The translations under genes were made by a program, and so were the position numbers. A stretch of DNA of 64,000 bases from Mariniphaga anaerophila (GTDB lineage: Bacteria > Bacteroidota > Bacteroidia > Bacteroidales > Prolixibacteraceae). Positions 43,528 to 53,029 of this stretch are shown here, piece by piece. The notes under the pieces are model-generated. The model did no database searches and had not been told where the DNA came from. It saw only the letters and a program-made list of their open reading frames with translations. How positions within the stretch are numbered: position 1 is the first letter of the stretch; every line of letters begins with the position of its first letter. The stretch is taken from contig NZ_FQUM01000002.1 of NCBI RefSeq assembly GCF_900129025.1, forward strand, positions 62,001 through 126,000, written 5' to 3'.

Positions 43528-45846
43528 ATGAAAAATTTTTTTATTGCAACAATAATTCTGGCAGGAGCACTTGCTTTGTTTTCCTGTTCAGAAAACGAAA
43601 CGGAGAAGGTCACCGAAGCGGAGACTGACTTCACAAGGTTTGTTAACCCGTTTGTTGGAACCAGCAAAATGGGGCATGTTTATCCGGGAGCAACTGCTCC
43701 TTTTGGTATGGTGCAACTGAGCCCGCAAACCAATTTCGTGAAAATGTTTGACGAAAATGGTGACTACAATAAAGAGACGTACGAGTACTGCGCAGGGTAT
43801 CAGTACCGCGACTCAACTATCATCGGTTTTTCGCACACCAACCTGAGTGGCACGGGCCACTCCGATTTGGGCGACTTTTTGGTAATGCCAACCACCGGCA
43901 GCCTGGTGCTCGATCCTTTGCCTGTTTCTGCCGGCGGAAAGGGATTTTATTCTGTTTTCTCTCACGAAAAAGAAGAGGCGTCTCCAGGGTTTTACAAAGT
44001 GGATTTGGACAGTTACAATATTAAGGCAGAGCTTACTGCAACAGAACGGGTCGGTTTTCATCAATATACTTTCCCGGAGTCCGACAGTGCCCACATTGTG
44101 CTCGATATGGTGTACAATATTTATTATCACAACAATAAAAATGTGTGGACTTTTATTCGGGTTGAAAACGATTCGCTGGTAACCGGATACCGTCAGACCA
44201 AAGGTTGGGGAAGAACCCGGAAAGTATTTTTTGCCATGAAGTTTTCCAAACCGTTTGAAAGTTACGGGCACAAAAAGTACGATGAAATTATTTATAACAG
44301 ATTTTACGATCGCTTTAACGAGACCGAAAACTTTCCGGAAATGGCCGGAAAAAATCTGAGGGCTTACTTCAATTTTAAAACAAAAGAGGGCGAAAAAGTA
44401 AAAATAAAATTTGCCTTGTCGCCGGTTAGTGCGGCCGGAGCGCTTAAAAACCTCGATACGGAAATTCCTCACTGGGATTTCGACAAAACGCGCGAAGAAA
44501 CCCGTTTGGCCTGGAACCGCGAACTTTCAAAAATAGAAGCAGAAACACTCACCAACGAGCAGAAGGTTACTTTTTACACAGCATTGTACCACGCGTGTCT
44601 TTCTCCAATTGTTTACGAAGATGCAGATGGCCAATACCGCGGGCTTGATCAGAATATCCACACCTCCGACGGTTTTGTCAATTACACTGTGTTTTCTCTT
44701 TGGGATACTTACCGCGCATTGCATCCTCTATTCAATATTATTCAGCCCCGGCGAAATAACGACATGATAAAATCGATGCTGGCGCACCAGGCTCAGAGTG
44801 TTCATCACATGTTGCCGGTTTGGAGCCATTATGCCAACGAAAACTGGTGTATGATTGGTTATCATGCTACCTCTGTAATTGCTGATGCTATGGTGAAAGG
44901 TGTGGGCGATTTTGACCACAAGCGGGCGCTGGATGCATCGGTGCAAACAGCAAGCGTGAGGTACTTCGACGGCTTGGGCGATTACATCGACTTTCATTTT
45001 GTTCCGGATGATAAATCTCATTCATCTGTTTCGAAAACACTGGAGTATGCATACAACGACTGGTGCATTGCCCAAATGGCAGGGCTGACCGGCGAAAAGG
45101 AGGTGGAAAAAACGTTCCTTTCGCGTTCAAAATATTACGAAAATGTGTACGACCCGGCAATTGGATTTATGCGGCCGAAGTTGGCAGACGGGACTTTCAG
45201 AAAAGACTTTAGTCCGCTGGATACCCACGGACAGGGATTTATTGAAGGGAATGCCTGGAATTACGGATTGTACGTGCCGCAAAATATTGATACGATGATT
45301 GCGATGATGGGAGGGAAGGAGCAGTTTAGCCGTCATTTGGATTCGCTGTTTACAATGCAGCTCGAAGATAAGTACATCGAAAAGAATGAAGACATCACCC
45401 GCGACGGAATTATCGGGAATTATGTGCATGGAAACGAGCCTGGGCATCACATTCCATACCTTTACAACTGGACCGGAAAACCCTACAAAACCCAGGAACG
45501 GGTGCGGATGATTATGGATTCGATGTATGGAGCCGGCGTGGAAGGGCTTTGTGGAAATGACGATGCAGGGCAAATGAGTGCGTGGTATGTTTTCAGTGCG
45601 CTGGGTTTTTATCCGGTTACTCCCGGTTCTGCCGAATATGCATTGGGAAGCCCGCTTGTAAAGCATGCAACCATCCATCTCGAAAACGGTAAAACCCTTG
45701 AAATAGTTGCCCGCAATCAGACTGCCGAAAACAAATATGTGAAATCAGTTTCTTTAAATGGGAAAGTTATTGAAGGGAATAATTTACAACATAACGACAT
45801 TGTAAACGGCGGAACAATTGTGTTTGAAATGGCGGAACAACCGTAA
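43528..45846 (+). CDS. GH92 alpha-mannosidase, lipoprotein
   Basis: A 772-residue calcium-dependent exo-alpha-mannosidase family enzyme. N-terminal lipobox ALFSC (Cys20), then the N-terminal beta domain (FVNPFVGTSKMGHVYPGATA, SHTNLSGTGHSDLGDF) and the (alpha/alpha)6 domain with SLWDTYRALHPLFNI, GNEPGHHIPYLYNWTG and GNDDAGQMSAWYVFSALGFY, all GH92 signatures. The Glu in GNEPGHH is in the conserved acid position. Linkage preference cannot be read from sequence. Together with GH20 it suggests N-glycan or yeast-mannan-like substrates. Confidence 0.95.
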   Translation: MKNFFIATIILAGALALFSCSENETEKVTEAETDFTRFVNPFVGTSKMGHVYPGATAPFGMVQLSPQTNFVKMFDENGDYNKETYEYCAGYQYRDSTIIGFSHTNLSGTGHSDLGDFLVMPTTGSLVLDPLPVSAGGKGFYSVFSHEKEEASPGFYKVDLDSYNIKAELTATERVGFHQYTFPESDSAHIVLDMVYNIYYHNNKNVWTFIRVENDSLVTGYRQTKGWGRTRKVFFAMKFSKPFESYGHKKYDEIIYNRFYDRFNETENFPEMAGKNLRAYFNFKTKEGEKVKIKFALSPVSAAGALKNLDTEIPHWDFDKTREETRLAWNRELSKIEAETLTNEQKVTFYTALYHACLSPIVYEDADGQYRGLDQNIHTSDGFVNYTVFSLWDTYRALHPLFNIIQPRRNNDMIKSMLAHQAQSVHHMLPVWSHYANENWCMIGYHATSVIADAMVKGVGDFDHKRALDASVQTASVRYFDGLGDYIDFHFVPDDKSHSSVSKTLEYAYNDWCIAQMAGLTGEKEVEKTFLSRSKYYENVYDPAIGFMRPKLADGTFRKDFSPLDTHGQGFIEGNAWNYGLYVPQNIDTMIAMMGGKEQFSRHLDSLFTMQLEDKYIEKNEDITRDGIIGNYVHGNEPGHHIPYLYNWTGKPYKTQERVRMIMDSMYGAGVEGLCGNDDAGQMSAWYVFSALGFYPVTPGSAEYALGSPLVKHATIHLENGKTLEIVARNQTAENKYVKSVSLNGKVIEGNNLQHNDIVNGGTIVFEMAEQP

Positions 45847-45954
45847 AGTGAGATTTTGTTTTTAGGTTGCTGTTTAGCTTTTCAAAAGTGGCAGTTGCCC
45901 CGAATGCAAAAAGTTCGAACAAAAAAGGAAAATATCGGAGAACAATTTTGTTTT

Positions 45955-47214
45955 CTATGTTTTCCTTTTTTTCTTTTTTGCTGCCGGAAAAAGAACATTG
46001 TTCAGAATTAACCGGTACCCCGGAGAGTTGGGGAACAAATTCAGGTCAGTGGGAGGATCGCCAACCAGGTGGCGGTAATCTTCTGGGTCGTGGCCACCGT
46101 AAAATGTCCAGAAACCTTTTCCTTGTTCTCCGTGAATATAGCGGGCTTCGCTGGCGGGTTTGTTTTCTCCCAAAACCAGGACGTTGGGTTTTACCAGCTC
46201 CTTTCTGAAAGCGGTAGTCTGCCCCATAAAACCTTTTATCATGTTGCGGTGGTTTTGGCAAAGCATGGTAGGAATGGGATCCCATTTTGCTGAAAATTCG
46301 AAGAGCGTAAAATAGTCTGTTTCCCTGGAAACTCGCCTGGTGTTGGTAACGTCAATGTCTGAAAACTCATAAACATTGGGGTCGTTTTCCAGGTGGAAGT
46401 TCTCAAAAGCAAATGTTCTGGAGAAATCCAGATATTCCTGGGCGTGGGGATCAGCCGGGTCTCCGTCGAACATGGGGCCGCAAATGTCTAATCCGGTTGC
46501 TGCACGGGCAATATCGTAGGTGTCGGTGGCAGCGCACATGGCAAACAGGAATCCGCCATTTGCTACGTAGTTGTTGATTTCGCGCGTGACAAATGATTTC
46601 ATCTCTGAGACTTTTAAGAACCCAAGTTTTTCGGCCATGGCTTTGTTAATTGATACTTCCTGCTGGTACCACGGCATGTGTTGGTATGTTCGCCAGAATT
46701 TGCCAAACTGGCCTGTAAAATCTTCGTGATGCAGGTGAAGCCAGTCGTATTCCGAAAGCTTTCCGTTTAGTATTTCTTCGTCGTAAATCTGGTCGTATTC
46801 AATTTCAGCATAAGTAAGCACCAGTGTTACTGCGTCGTCCCAGGGCTGTTTGTTGGGCGGCGTGTAAACGGCAATTTTAGGCGCTTTGTTCATGCTAACC
46901 GCATCCTGATTAACTTCAGGACGGGCAATTTCATTTAATATAGCGGAGGCCTGGGCGTCGGTAATGGTTTCGAAAGAGACCCCTCTGACAACACATTCGT
47001 TTTCAATATCAGAATGATGCTGCATGAGAAAGCTTCCTCCGCGGTAATTGAGCAGCCATTTTACTTCGATATCGCGCTGAAGCACCCAGTAGGCAATTCC
47101 ATACGATTTCAGGTGGTTTCGTTGCGCATCGTCCATGGGAATGAGCAACTGAATGGCAAATGCCTGCGCAACAAAAATCCAAAAGCCGACTGTTAATATG
47201 ATTTTGTTTCTCAT
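45955..47214 (-). CDS. Exported type 1 glutamine amidotransferase-like protein (often called asparagine synthetase B)
   Basis: A 419-residue protein with a signal peptide (KIILTVGFWIFVAQAFA). It has neither the N-terminal Cys-dependent glutaminase nor the ATP-binding synthetase domain of AsnB, although relatives in Bacteroidota are commonly given that name. From about residue 115 on it looks like a ThuA/class I amidotransferase fold: PKIAVYTPPNKQPWDDAV, YDWLHLHHEDFTGQF, VANGGFLFAMCAATDTYD (Cys at a nucleophile-elbow-like place) and GFWTFYGGHDPEDY. The end is very basic (AAKKKKRKT). Function unknown. Convergent with the GH92 gene; monocistronic. Confidence 0.7.
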   Translation of the reverse strand: MRNKIILTVGFWIFVAQAFAIQLLIPMDDAQRNHLKSYGIAYWVLQRDIEVKWLLNYRGGSFLMQHHSDIENECVVRGVSFETITDAQASAILNEIARPEVNQDAVSMNKAPKIAVYTPPNKQPWDDAVTLVLTYAEIEYDQIYDEEILNGKLSEYDWLHLHHEDFTGQFGKFWRTYQHMPWYQQEVSINKAMAEKLGFLKVSEMKSFVTREINNYVANGGFLFAMCAATDTYDIARAATGLDICGPMFDGDPADPHAQEYLDFSRTFAFENFHLENDPNVYEFSDIDVTNTRRVSRETDYFTLFEFSAKWDPIPTMLCQNHRNMIKGFMGQTTAFRKELVKPNVLVLGENKPASEARYIHGEQGKGFWTFYGGHDPEDYRHLVGDPPTDLNLFPNSPGYRLILNNVLFPAAKKKKRKT

Positions 47215-47275
47215 TTACGTTTCCCTTTGTTTACGGTAACAATACAATTAGCAAAGGTAATAAGTTTAGAAGAAA

Positions 47276-48832
47276 TCAGAACGGTATGTCGCTGTTCGCA
47301 CCCGACTTGTCGAAGTCGCTGTTGGGAGATATTCCGGCGCCAACAGATTCTTCTTCGTCTTCGTTCATTTTTGAACTGAAAGTCTGTGAACCGCCGTCGC
47401 CTCCAAAACCATCTCCAAAGTTGGTTTCCATGTCGCTGAACTTGGCCAGTTCTTTTTTAAATGCCAGATGCACATCGGCGGTGGCACCGTTACGGTGCTT
47501 TGCAATAATAATTTCGGCCACGCCAATTAACGAGTTTCCGGATTCATCTTCTGTAATACCGAAATACTCCGGACGGTGGATGAATGTTACAATATCCGCA
47601 TCCTGCTCAATCGCCCCCGATTCACGCAGGTCGGAAAGCTGCGGGCGTTTTCCTTCACGGGATTCAACCGAACGGTTTAGCTGCGAAAGCGCAAGAATAG
47701 GAATGTCCAACTCTTTTGCAATAGCTTTAAGCGAACGCGAAATGGTACTTACCTCCTGTTCACGACTTCCGCGGTTGTCAGAGCCGGCGGTCATCAACTG
47801 AAGGTAGTCGACAATAACCACCTGAATATCGTGTTGCATTTTTAACCGGCGGCATTTTGCCCTAAACTCAAAAATAGAAAGTGCAGGAGTATCGTCAATA
47901 TAAATAGGCGCTTTTTCCAACGCAGAAATTTTCCGGTTCAGGTGTTCCCACTCGTAGTTCTCGAGCCGGCCGGTTTTCAGCTTGTCGTTGCCCAGTTCGG
48001 TTTCGGCAGCAATTAACCTGTTTACCAGCTGGATGGATGACATTTCCAGCGAGAAAATTGCAGTAGGCCTGTTGTGTTCTACCGCCATGTTACGTGCCAT
48101 ACTCAGTACGAATGCAGTTTTTCCCATTGACGGACGCGCGGCGATAATAACCAGGTCGGTTCGCTGCCAGCCCGAGGTAATACGGTCGAGCGACGTAAAA
48201 CCCGATGGCACACCGCTCAACCCGTCTTTCTGCTGCCGGGCTTTTTCTATCTGCCGGATTGCTTCATTCAACACCGGCTTAATTGGCACGGTTTCCTTTT
48301 TGATATTTCGCTCAGCTACCTGAAAAAGGGATGATTCGGAGTAGTCAATCAGATCATCCACGTCCATTGTATCGTCGTACGCTTTTGTCTGTATTTCGGT
48401 ACTAACCCGAATCAGTTCGCGCTGAATGTGTTTCTGGGCAATAATACGTGCGTGGAACTCCAGGTGAGCTGCCGAAGCAACCCTTCGTGTAAGTTGTGTA
48501 ATGTACCCCGGGCCGCCAACTTCGTCCAGCTCGTTGCGGTCTTTTAGTTCCTGGGTAACCATAAGCAAGTCAACCGGTTTTTCGTTGGCCGACAGCTCTT
48601 TTATGGCTTCAAATATTTTTTGGTGCTCTTCTTTGTAAAAGCTTGAAGTATCGAGGAGGTCGGCAACTGTAACGTATGCGTCTCGTTCGAGCATTAGTGC
48701 ACCCAAAACTGCTTCTTCTACTTCAACTGCCTGTGGTGGAAGTTTTCCGTATTGTGCGTTTATTTCGTCAATGGTCATTCCGGTTTGCCGCCGGTTTTGG
48801 TTAGTTGTGTTTCTCTTCTTTTCAGCAGCCAT
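47276..48832 (-). CDS. dnaB: Replicative DNA helicase DnaB
   Basis: A 518-residue hexameric helicase of the replication fork. N-terminal domain about residues 30-135 (LPPQAVEVEEAVLGALMLER), RecA-like domain from about 190 with Walker A AARPSMGKTAFVLSMA, Walker B VVIVDYLQLM, and the loops QLNRSVESREGKRPQLSDLR and EQDADIVTFIHRPEYF. No intein interrupts it. The extended glycine/serine-rich C terminus (about 460-518) is normal for the phylum. Confidence 0.97.
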   Translation of the reverse strand: MAAEKKRNTTNQNRRQTGMTIDEINAQYGKLPPQAVEVEEAVLGALMLERDAYVTVADLLDTSSFYKEEHQKIFEAIKELSANEKPVDLLMVTQELKDRNELDEVGGPGYITQLTRRVASAAHLEFHARIIAQKHIQRELIRVSTEIQTKAYDDTMDVDDLIDYSESSLFQVAERNIKKETVPIKPVLNEAIRQIEKARQQKDGLSGVPSGFTSLDRITSGWQRTDLVIIAARPSMGKTAFVLSMARNMAVEHNRPTAIFSLEMSSIQLVNRLIAAETELGNDKLKTGRLENYEWEHLNRKISALEKAPIYIDDTPALSIFEFRAKCRRLKMQHDIQVVIVDYLQLMTAGSDNRGSREQEVSTISRSLKAIAKELDIPILALSQLNRSVESREGKRPQLSDLRESGAIEQDADIVTFIHRPEYFGITEDESGNSLIGVAEIIIAKHRNGATADVHLAFKKELAKFSDMETNFGDGFGGDGGSQTFSSKMNEDEEESVGAGISPNSDFDKSGANSDIPF

Positions 48833-48950
48833 TTTCAGTCCTCGTTTTCCTGATAATATATTTTAAATTGAAGCAACTAAATTACAAATAATGCACAGGG
48901 CAGGTTGTGTTTTGCCCGATTAGTTGTCAACCAATTTTATTCACAAATGT

Positions 48951-49943
48951 TTATTGATGCGTACCCAGTTTATCCTCAATTACTTTGGTAATAACTTCCT
49001 GTAAAGTAATTCCCATGGCGTTAATTTGTTGGGGAATAAAGCTGGTAGCAGTCATCCCCGGTGTGGTGTTCGCCTCGAGAAAATAGAATTTTTTGTCTTT
49101 CAGAATGAAGTCGATTCGTACAATTCCAGAACACTGGCAGAGGTCATAAATCTCGGAACTGAGTTGCTGGCACTGTTCGTATAAATCTTCGGGAAGCCGG
49201 GCAGGTGTAATTTCCGCAGTGGCGCCCGGAGTATATTTTGCTTCGTAATCGAAAAATTCGTTTTTAGGAATCACTTCGGTTACCGGGAATACTATTTTTT
49301 TGCCTCCTGTTTTAACCAGTCCGCAAGTAAATTCGGCCCCGTCAATAAATTCTTCTATTAATGCTTCGGAGCTTTCTTCCCATGATTTTTCCACTGCCTC
49401 AATCAGTTTGTCTTCAGATTTTACTTTGGTTATTCCAAAGCTCGAACCTCCGGCATTGGGTTTAACAAAAAGGGGCAATCCTAAATTCTCAATAATTTCG
49501 GCACTGTTAATTTTTTCTCCTTTGCTAATTTTAATGGAACGTGCCATTGTTATCCCAAAACTTCTCAGGTAATTATTGCAGAACCATTTGTTAAAGGTGA
49601 GCGACGATGAATGAACATCGCACGACGAATAAGGGATGTTCAGCAAATCGAAATATCCCTGTAGAACTCCGTTTTCTCCGGGAGTGCCGTGAATAGTGAT
49701 GTACGCATAATCGAATGCGGTTTTTTCTCCGTTTATTGTAAAACTGAAATCGGATTTGTCAACCGGGGCAATTTTATTTTCGCCCTGCATTACGTTCCAG
49801 TCCTGCCCGTGCATTTGCACCAGCCACGGAGTGAATTTTTGAGTGTCGACGGCAGCCAGAACGTTGGCGCCGCTTTTTACCGATACGAAAAACTCAGATG
49901 AGTCTCCGCCGGCAATAACCGCAATATTTGGTTTCTTAGTCAT
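48951..49943 (-). CDS. ddl: D-alanine--D-alanine ligase
   Basis: An ATP-grasp ligase of 330 residues started at the ATG at 49943 (MTKKPNIAVIAGGDSSEF), which overlaps the end of rluD by 8 bp; the frame is open to 49976. It makes D-Ala-D-Ala for peptidoglycan. Conserved parts: IHGTPGENGVLQGYFDLLNI, LFVKPNAGGSSFGITKV, IEEFIDGAEFTCGLV and the C-terminal YFLEANTTPGMTATSFIPQQ. The overlap with rluD indicates an operon PASTA-rluD-ddl. Confidence 0.95.
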   Translation of the reverse strand: MTKKPNIAVIAGGDSSEFFVSVKSGANVLAAVDTQKFTPWLVQMHGQDWNVMQGENKIAPVDKSDFSFTINGEKTAFDYAYITIHGTPGENGVLQGYFDLLNIPYSSCDVHSSSLTFNKWFCNNYLRSFGITMARSIKISKGEKINSAEIIENLGLPLFVKPNAGGSSFGITKVKSEDKLIEAVEKSWEESSEALIEEFIDGAEFTCGLVKTGGKKIVFPVTEVIPKNEFFDYEAKYTPGATAEITPARLPEDLYEQCQQLSSEIYDLCQCSGIVRIDFILKDKKFYFLEANTTPGMTATSFIPQQINAMGITLQEVITKVIEDKLGTHQ

Positions 49944-50976
49944 TTCTGTTCGCAATATAATTTTCCCACTTTTCAATTGTTGTTGTCATGTCTTCAGGTA
50001 GTTCTGAGTCGAACAACATTTTTTTGCCGGTTGTTGGATGCACAAAGCCCAGGGTTTTGGCATGCAGTGCCTGACGGGGCAGCAATTTAAAACAATTTTG
50101 AACAAATTGTTTGTACTTGCTAAAAGTTGTTCCCCTCAAAATTTGATCGCCTCCGTAGGTCGAATCGTTGAAAAGCGGATGGTTGATGTATTTCATGTGT
50201 ACGCGAATCTGGTGTGTCCGTCCGGTTTCCAGGCGGCATTCTATCATGCTTACATACCCGATTCGTTTTAATACTTTGTAATGAGTTACTGCGTGTTTGC
50301 CGTAATCTCCTTCAGGAAACACGGTAAAAACCTGCCTGTTTTTCAGGCTTCTCCCGATGTTGCCGGTAATAGTTCCCTCGTCGTCGTTCGGGCTGCCCCA
50401 AACCAGTGCCTGGTAGCGCCTTTCAGTAGTTTTTTCGAAAAACTGCAGTGCCAGTTTACTTTTTGCACGTTCGGTTTTCGCCACAACCAGCAACCCCGAA
50501 GTATCTTTATCGATGCGGTGTACCAGCCCGGGGCGCGGATCCTCGCTGTTGAACAGCGGAAGATCTTTGAAATACCATGCCAGCGCATTTACCAAGGTGC
50601 CCGTATAATTTCCGTGCCCGGGGTGGACCACCATTCCGGGCTGCTTGTTTACTACAATAACCTGGTCGTCTTCGTAAACAATATTCAAAGGAATTTCTTC
50701 GGGGATGATTTTTAACTCACGACGTGGGTAGTCCATTAAAATTCGGATTTCGTCGTTGGGTTTTACCTTGTAGTTGGCTTTTACCGGAGTTTCGTTTGCC
50801 AGAATGTTTCCTGCTTCGGCGGCGGCCTGAATTCGGCTCCGGGAAGCATTGTCAATTCGGTTTGCCAAAAACTTGTCAATTCGAACAGGTGATTGTCCCG
50901 GGTCAACACTTAACCGGTAATGCTCGTACATTTCACCTTCTTCCGGCTCTACGTTTTCAGACAGGTATTCCATCAT
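49936..50976 (-). CDS. rluD: RluA family pseudouridine synthase (RluD-like)
   Basis: A 346-residue 23S rRNA pseudouridine synthase. S4-like domain (about 27-90, VRIDKFLANRIDNASRSRIQ) then the catalytic domain with the active Asp in GLVHRIDKDTSGLLVVAKT, plus LETGRTHQIRVHMKYINHPL. The RluD assignment (positions 1911/1915/1917) rather than RluC is by overall architecture with a full S4 domain. It overlaps ddl downstream and follows the PASTA gene by about 145 bp. Confidence 0.92.
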   Translation of the reverse strand: MMEYLSENVEPEEGEMYEHYRLSVDPGQSPVRIDKFLANRIDNASRSRIQAAAEAGNILANETPVKANYKVKPNDEIRILMDYPRRELKIIPEEIPLNIVYEDDQVIVVNKQPGMVVHPGHGNYTGTLVNALAWYFKDLPLFNSEDPRPGLVHRIDKDTSGLLVVAKTERAKSKLALQFFEKTTERRYQALVWGSPNDDEGTITGNIGRSLKNRQVFTVFPEGDYGKHAVTHYKVLKRIGYVSMIECRLETGRTHQIRVHMKYINHPLFNDSTYGGDQILRGTTFSKYKQFVQNCFKLLPRQALHAKTLGFVHPTTGKKMLFDSELPEDMTTTIEKWENYIANRND

Positions 50977-51121
50977 CTTAATTTCATTCGTTTTTAAATT
51001 GCTGTTTGCTTAAAACATCTGGTGTAAACGCACTTGTTTTTTACTTCTGTTGCTGTGTGAAAAAATACTGATTTTTCAACTTAATTTTTCCACCAACAGA
51101 AAAAAAGAGCGTTTTTGTCGA

Positions 51122-51922
51122 TCAGAATTGCAGTGCCTCATCCATTTTTAACTGGTCAGCCGTTACCCAAAAATCCACCGATGAGCCAAGCAGAATACTG
51201 CTTGTTGCGCGGGGATTTGGACGCTGTCTCCAAATGCGGGCACTGAGCGAATCTTCTGAGGTAGTTATTGACTCGTCGTATATAATTACGCCTGTGTTAA
51301 GCATGGCTGCGGTTAATGCCGACTGGGCTTCTTCAACTGTGAGCCCAATAAGGTCGGGCAGGGGAGTAGTTTGGTTGCCAACCTGCCTTCCTACAATTAA
51401 GTTGACTGCAGTTCCTTTGGTCAACTGTTTTCCCGGTCTGATATTCGTCGAATCGATTTGAACGTTGAGAACCAGGTTGTCAAATTCTGACGGTTGATAA
51501 GAAATATTCCCAATTCTGAGTCCCGAGTTTTCAATAAGCACCTGGGCCTGCCGAAAAGAAATATCTGTTAATTGGGGCAGGGTAACCATTTCAGGCTGTG
51601 TTGAATTAATGGTCAGAAAAATGGTGCGGTTTTGCTTTACCCCGCGTTTCGGCCTTGGAACCTGGTCAACCACCGCGCCTGGCGCTGCATCGTCCAGAAA
51701 CAGCGAATCCATCACTTGTACTTTCAGACTTAACTGTTGCGCTATTTTTTGCGCCTCAGCCGGTTTTAATCCCGTAAAATCGGGCACCGGAGTTGACTGT
51801 CCGTGGCGGGTGTAATTTCCTAGCCCGGTCATGGTAACAAAAATGATAGCTGCCAGCAAGACTACTGCAATAAGCAGGTTAATCAGAAATGCCCGGCTGG
51901 TAAGAAATCTGGTGAAACTCAT
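51122..51922 (-). CDS. Membrane-anchored protein with three PASTA domains
   Basis: A 266-residue protein with one N-terminal membrane helix (FLINLLIAVVLLAAIIFVTM) and three periplasmic PASTA domains: about 43-108 (PVPDFTGLKPAEAQKIAQQL), 112-180 (TLPQLTDISFRQAQVLIENS) and 185-258 (PLPDLIGLTVEEAQSALTAA). PASTA domains bind peptidoglycan stem peptides or muropeptides. Here there is no kinase or transpeptidase attached. Its place next to ddl fits a cell-wall role. A hairpin at 51994-52029 separates it from rpmH. Confidence 0.9.
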   Translation of the reverse strand: MSFTRFLTSRAFLINLLIAVVLLAAIIFVTMTGLGNYTRHGQSTPVPDFTGLKPAEAQKIAQQLSLKVQVMDSLFLDDAAPGAVVDQVPRPKRGVKQNRTIFLTINSTQPEMVTLPQLTDISFRQAQVLIENSGLRIGNISYQPSEFDNLVLNVQIDSTNIRPGKQLTKGTAVNLIVGRQVGNQTTPLPDLIGLTVEEAQSALTAAMLNTGVIIYDESITTSEDSLSARIWRQRPNPRATSSILLGSSVDFWVTADQLKMDEALQF

Positions 51923-51977
51923 ATTTTTTTATCCTTACAAATTTTCCCAACAAAAGTAACGGAAAAACGAGAAAGTT

Positions 51978-52029
51978 CGTGTTTGCATAAACACGAAAAG
52001 GTAAAGAATAGTTATTCTTTACCTTTTCG
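51978..52029 (-). terminator. Terminator of rpmH (two overlapping hairpins)
   Basis: A perfect 16-bp stem (51994-52009 with 52014-52029, loop AGTT) with AAAAGG/CCTTTT at its base, overlapping by two bases a second perfect 7-bp stem (51978-51984 with 51989-51995, loop GCAT). It lies 23 bp behind the rpmH stop codon. Confidence 0.65.
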
Positions 52030-52052
52030 GTCATTAGAATGTAAGGTATAAA

Positions 52053-52211
52053 TTATCTTTTATGCCTCGGTTCGTCAGAAACTGTCAGCTTTTTACGGCC
52101 TTTGGCACGGCGAGATTTTAATACTTTTCTGCCGTTAGCGGTTGCCATTCTTTCCCTGAAACCGTGTTTGTTCCTTCTCTTTCTGTTTGATGGCTGAAAT
52201 GTCCTTTTCAT
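52053..52211 (-). CDS. rpmH: 50S ribosomal protein L34
   Basis: A 52-codon gene: the protein begins [20 protein letters not shown] and contains [20 protein letters not shown], the complete L34 signature, with a slightly longer basic tail (DEPRHKR) than in E. coli. It has its own terminator. It is not next to dnaA as in many bacteria. Confidence 0.97.
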   Translation of the reverse strand: MKRTFQPSNRKRRNKHGFRERMATANGRKVLKSRRAKGRKKLTVSDEPRHKR

Positions 52212-52318
52212 CTGGCTATATTTTTTCTTTTATTAAATGGTCTTAAATTTTCGGACTGCAAAAATAGTTGTTTTTTTATTTCTTCCAAACACAATGGAAA
52301 ATTCTTTTGTTTTGACTG

Positions 52319-53029
52319 CTAATTTTCTTCTTTCTTAACAGTAAACCTGAATCCGATGCCATGCAGGTTCACAATTTTAACGTTGGGGTCGGGTTTAAAG
52401 TATTTGCGTAACCTGGAAATAAACACGTCGAGACTGCGCCCCAGAAAATAGTCGTTCGACCCCCACACCTTTTCCAGAATTTCATTTCGGTTCAGTACTT
52501 TGTTCACATTTCCAGAGAAGAGTTTAATCAGCTCCATCTCTTTTATGGTGAGTTTTCGTGCCTGCCCTTCGAACGACAATGTTAGCTCTTCGGGCAGAAA
52601 AACAAATCGGCCAATTTTTTTGACTTTTGATGTTTCCGGCTTCCCTCCGGCAATGTTATTGCTTCGTTTTAAGAAAATTTTAATTTTTAGCAGCAGCTCT
52701 TCCATACTAAATGGTTTTGGAATGTAATCGTCGCCGCCGATGGTAAGCCCGGTAATTTTGTCTTCGGTCATGGAGCGTGCAGTGAGAAAAATAATAGGAA
52801 TGTTTTCGTCGGTTTTTCGGATGTGCTCCGCTACCTTAAAACCGTCTACTTTTGGTAGCATAACATCTAAAATAATAAGGTGATATTTGTTTCTCTCGTA
52901 TTGTTCGATGGCCAGTTGTCCGTTTTCTGCAACATCCACCTGGTAATTATTTTGCTCCAGATTATCTTTAACGATAAAGCGCAGGGCATCGTCATCTTCT
53001 ACCAATAAAAGTTTTACCGCCTCGTTCAT
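52319..53029 (-). CDS. OmpR-family response regulator
   Basis: A 236-residue regulator: receiver domain (1-120) with the acidic pair in LLVEDDDALRF, phospho-acceptor Asp in LIILDVMLPKVDGF and the switch residues in FLTARS and PKPFSMEELL; then a winged-helix domain (about 140-232, LTIKEMELIKLFSGNVNKVL and LDVFISRLRKYFKP). It overlaps the kinase gene upstream by 4 bp, so both belong to one two-component system resembling RprXY of Bacteroides. The signal is unknown. Confidence 0.95.
   Translation of the reverse strand: MNEAVKLLLVEDDDALRFIVKDNLEQNNYQVDVAENGQLAIEQYERNKYHLIILDVMLPKVDGFKVAEHIRKTDENIPIIFLTARSMTEDKITGLTIGGDDYIPKPFSMEELLLKIKIFLKRSNNIAGGKPETSKVKKIGRFVFLPEELTLSFEGQARKLTIKEMELIKLFSGNVNKVLNRNEILEKVWGSNDYFLGRSLDVFISRLRKYFKPDPNVKIVNLHGIGFRFTVKKEEN

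Noticed and set aside
45955-47214. Asparagine synthetase B
   Set aside because: No glutaminase N-terminal Cys domain and no ATP-pyrophosphatase domain; the protein is exported.
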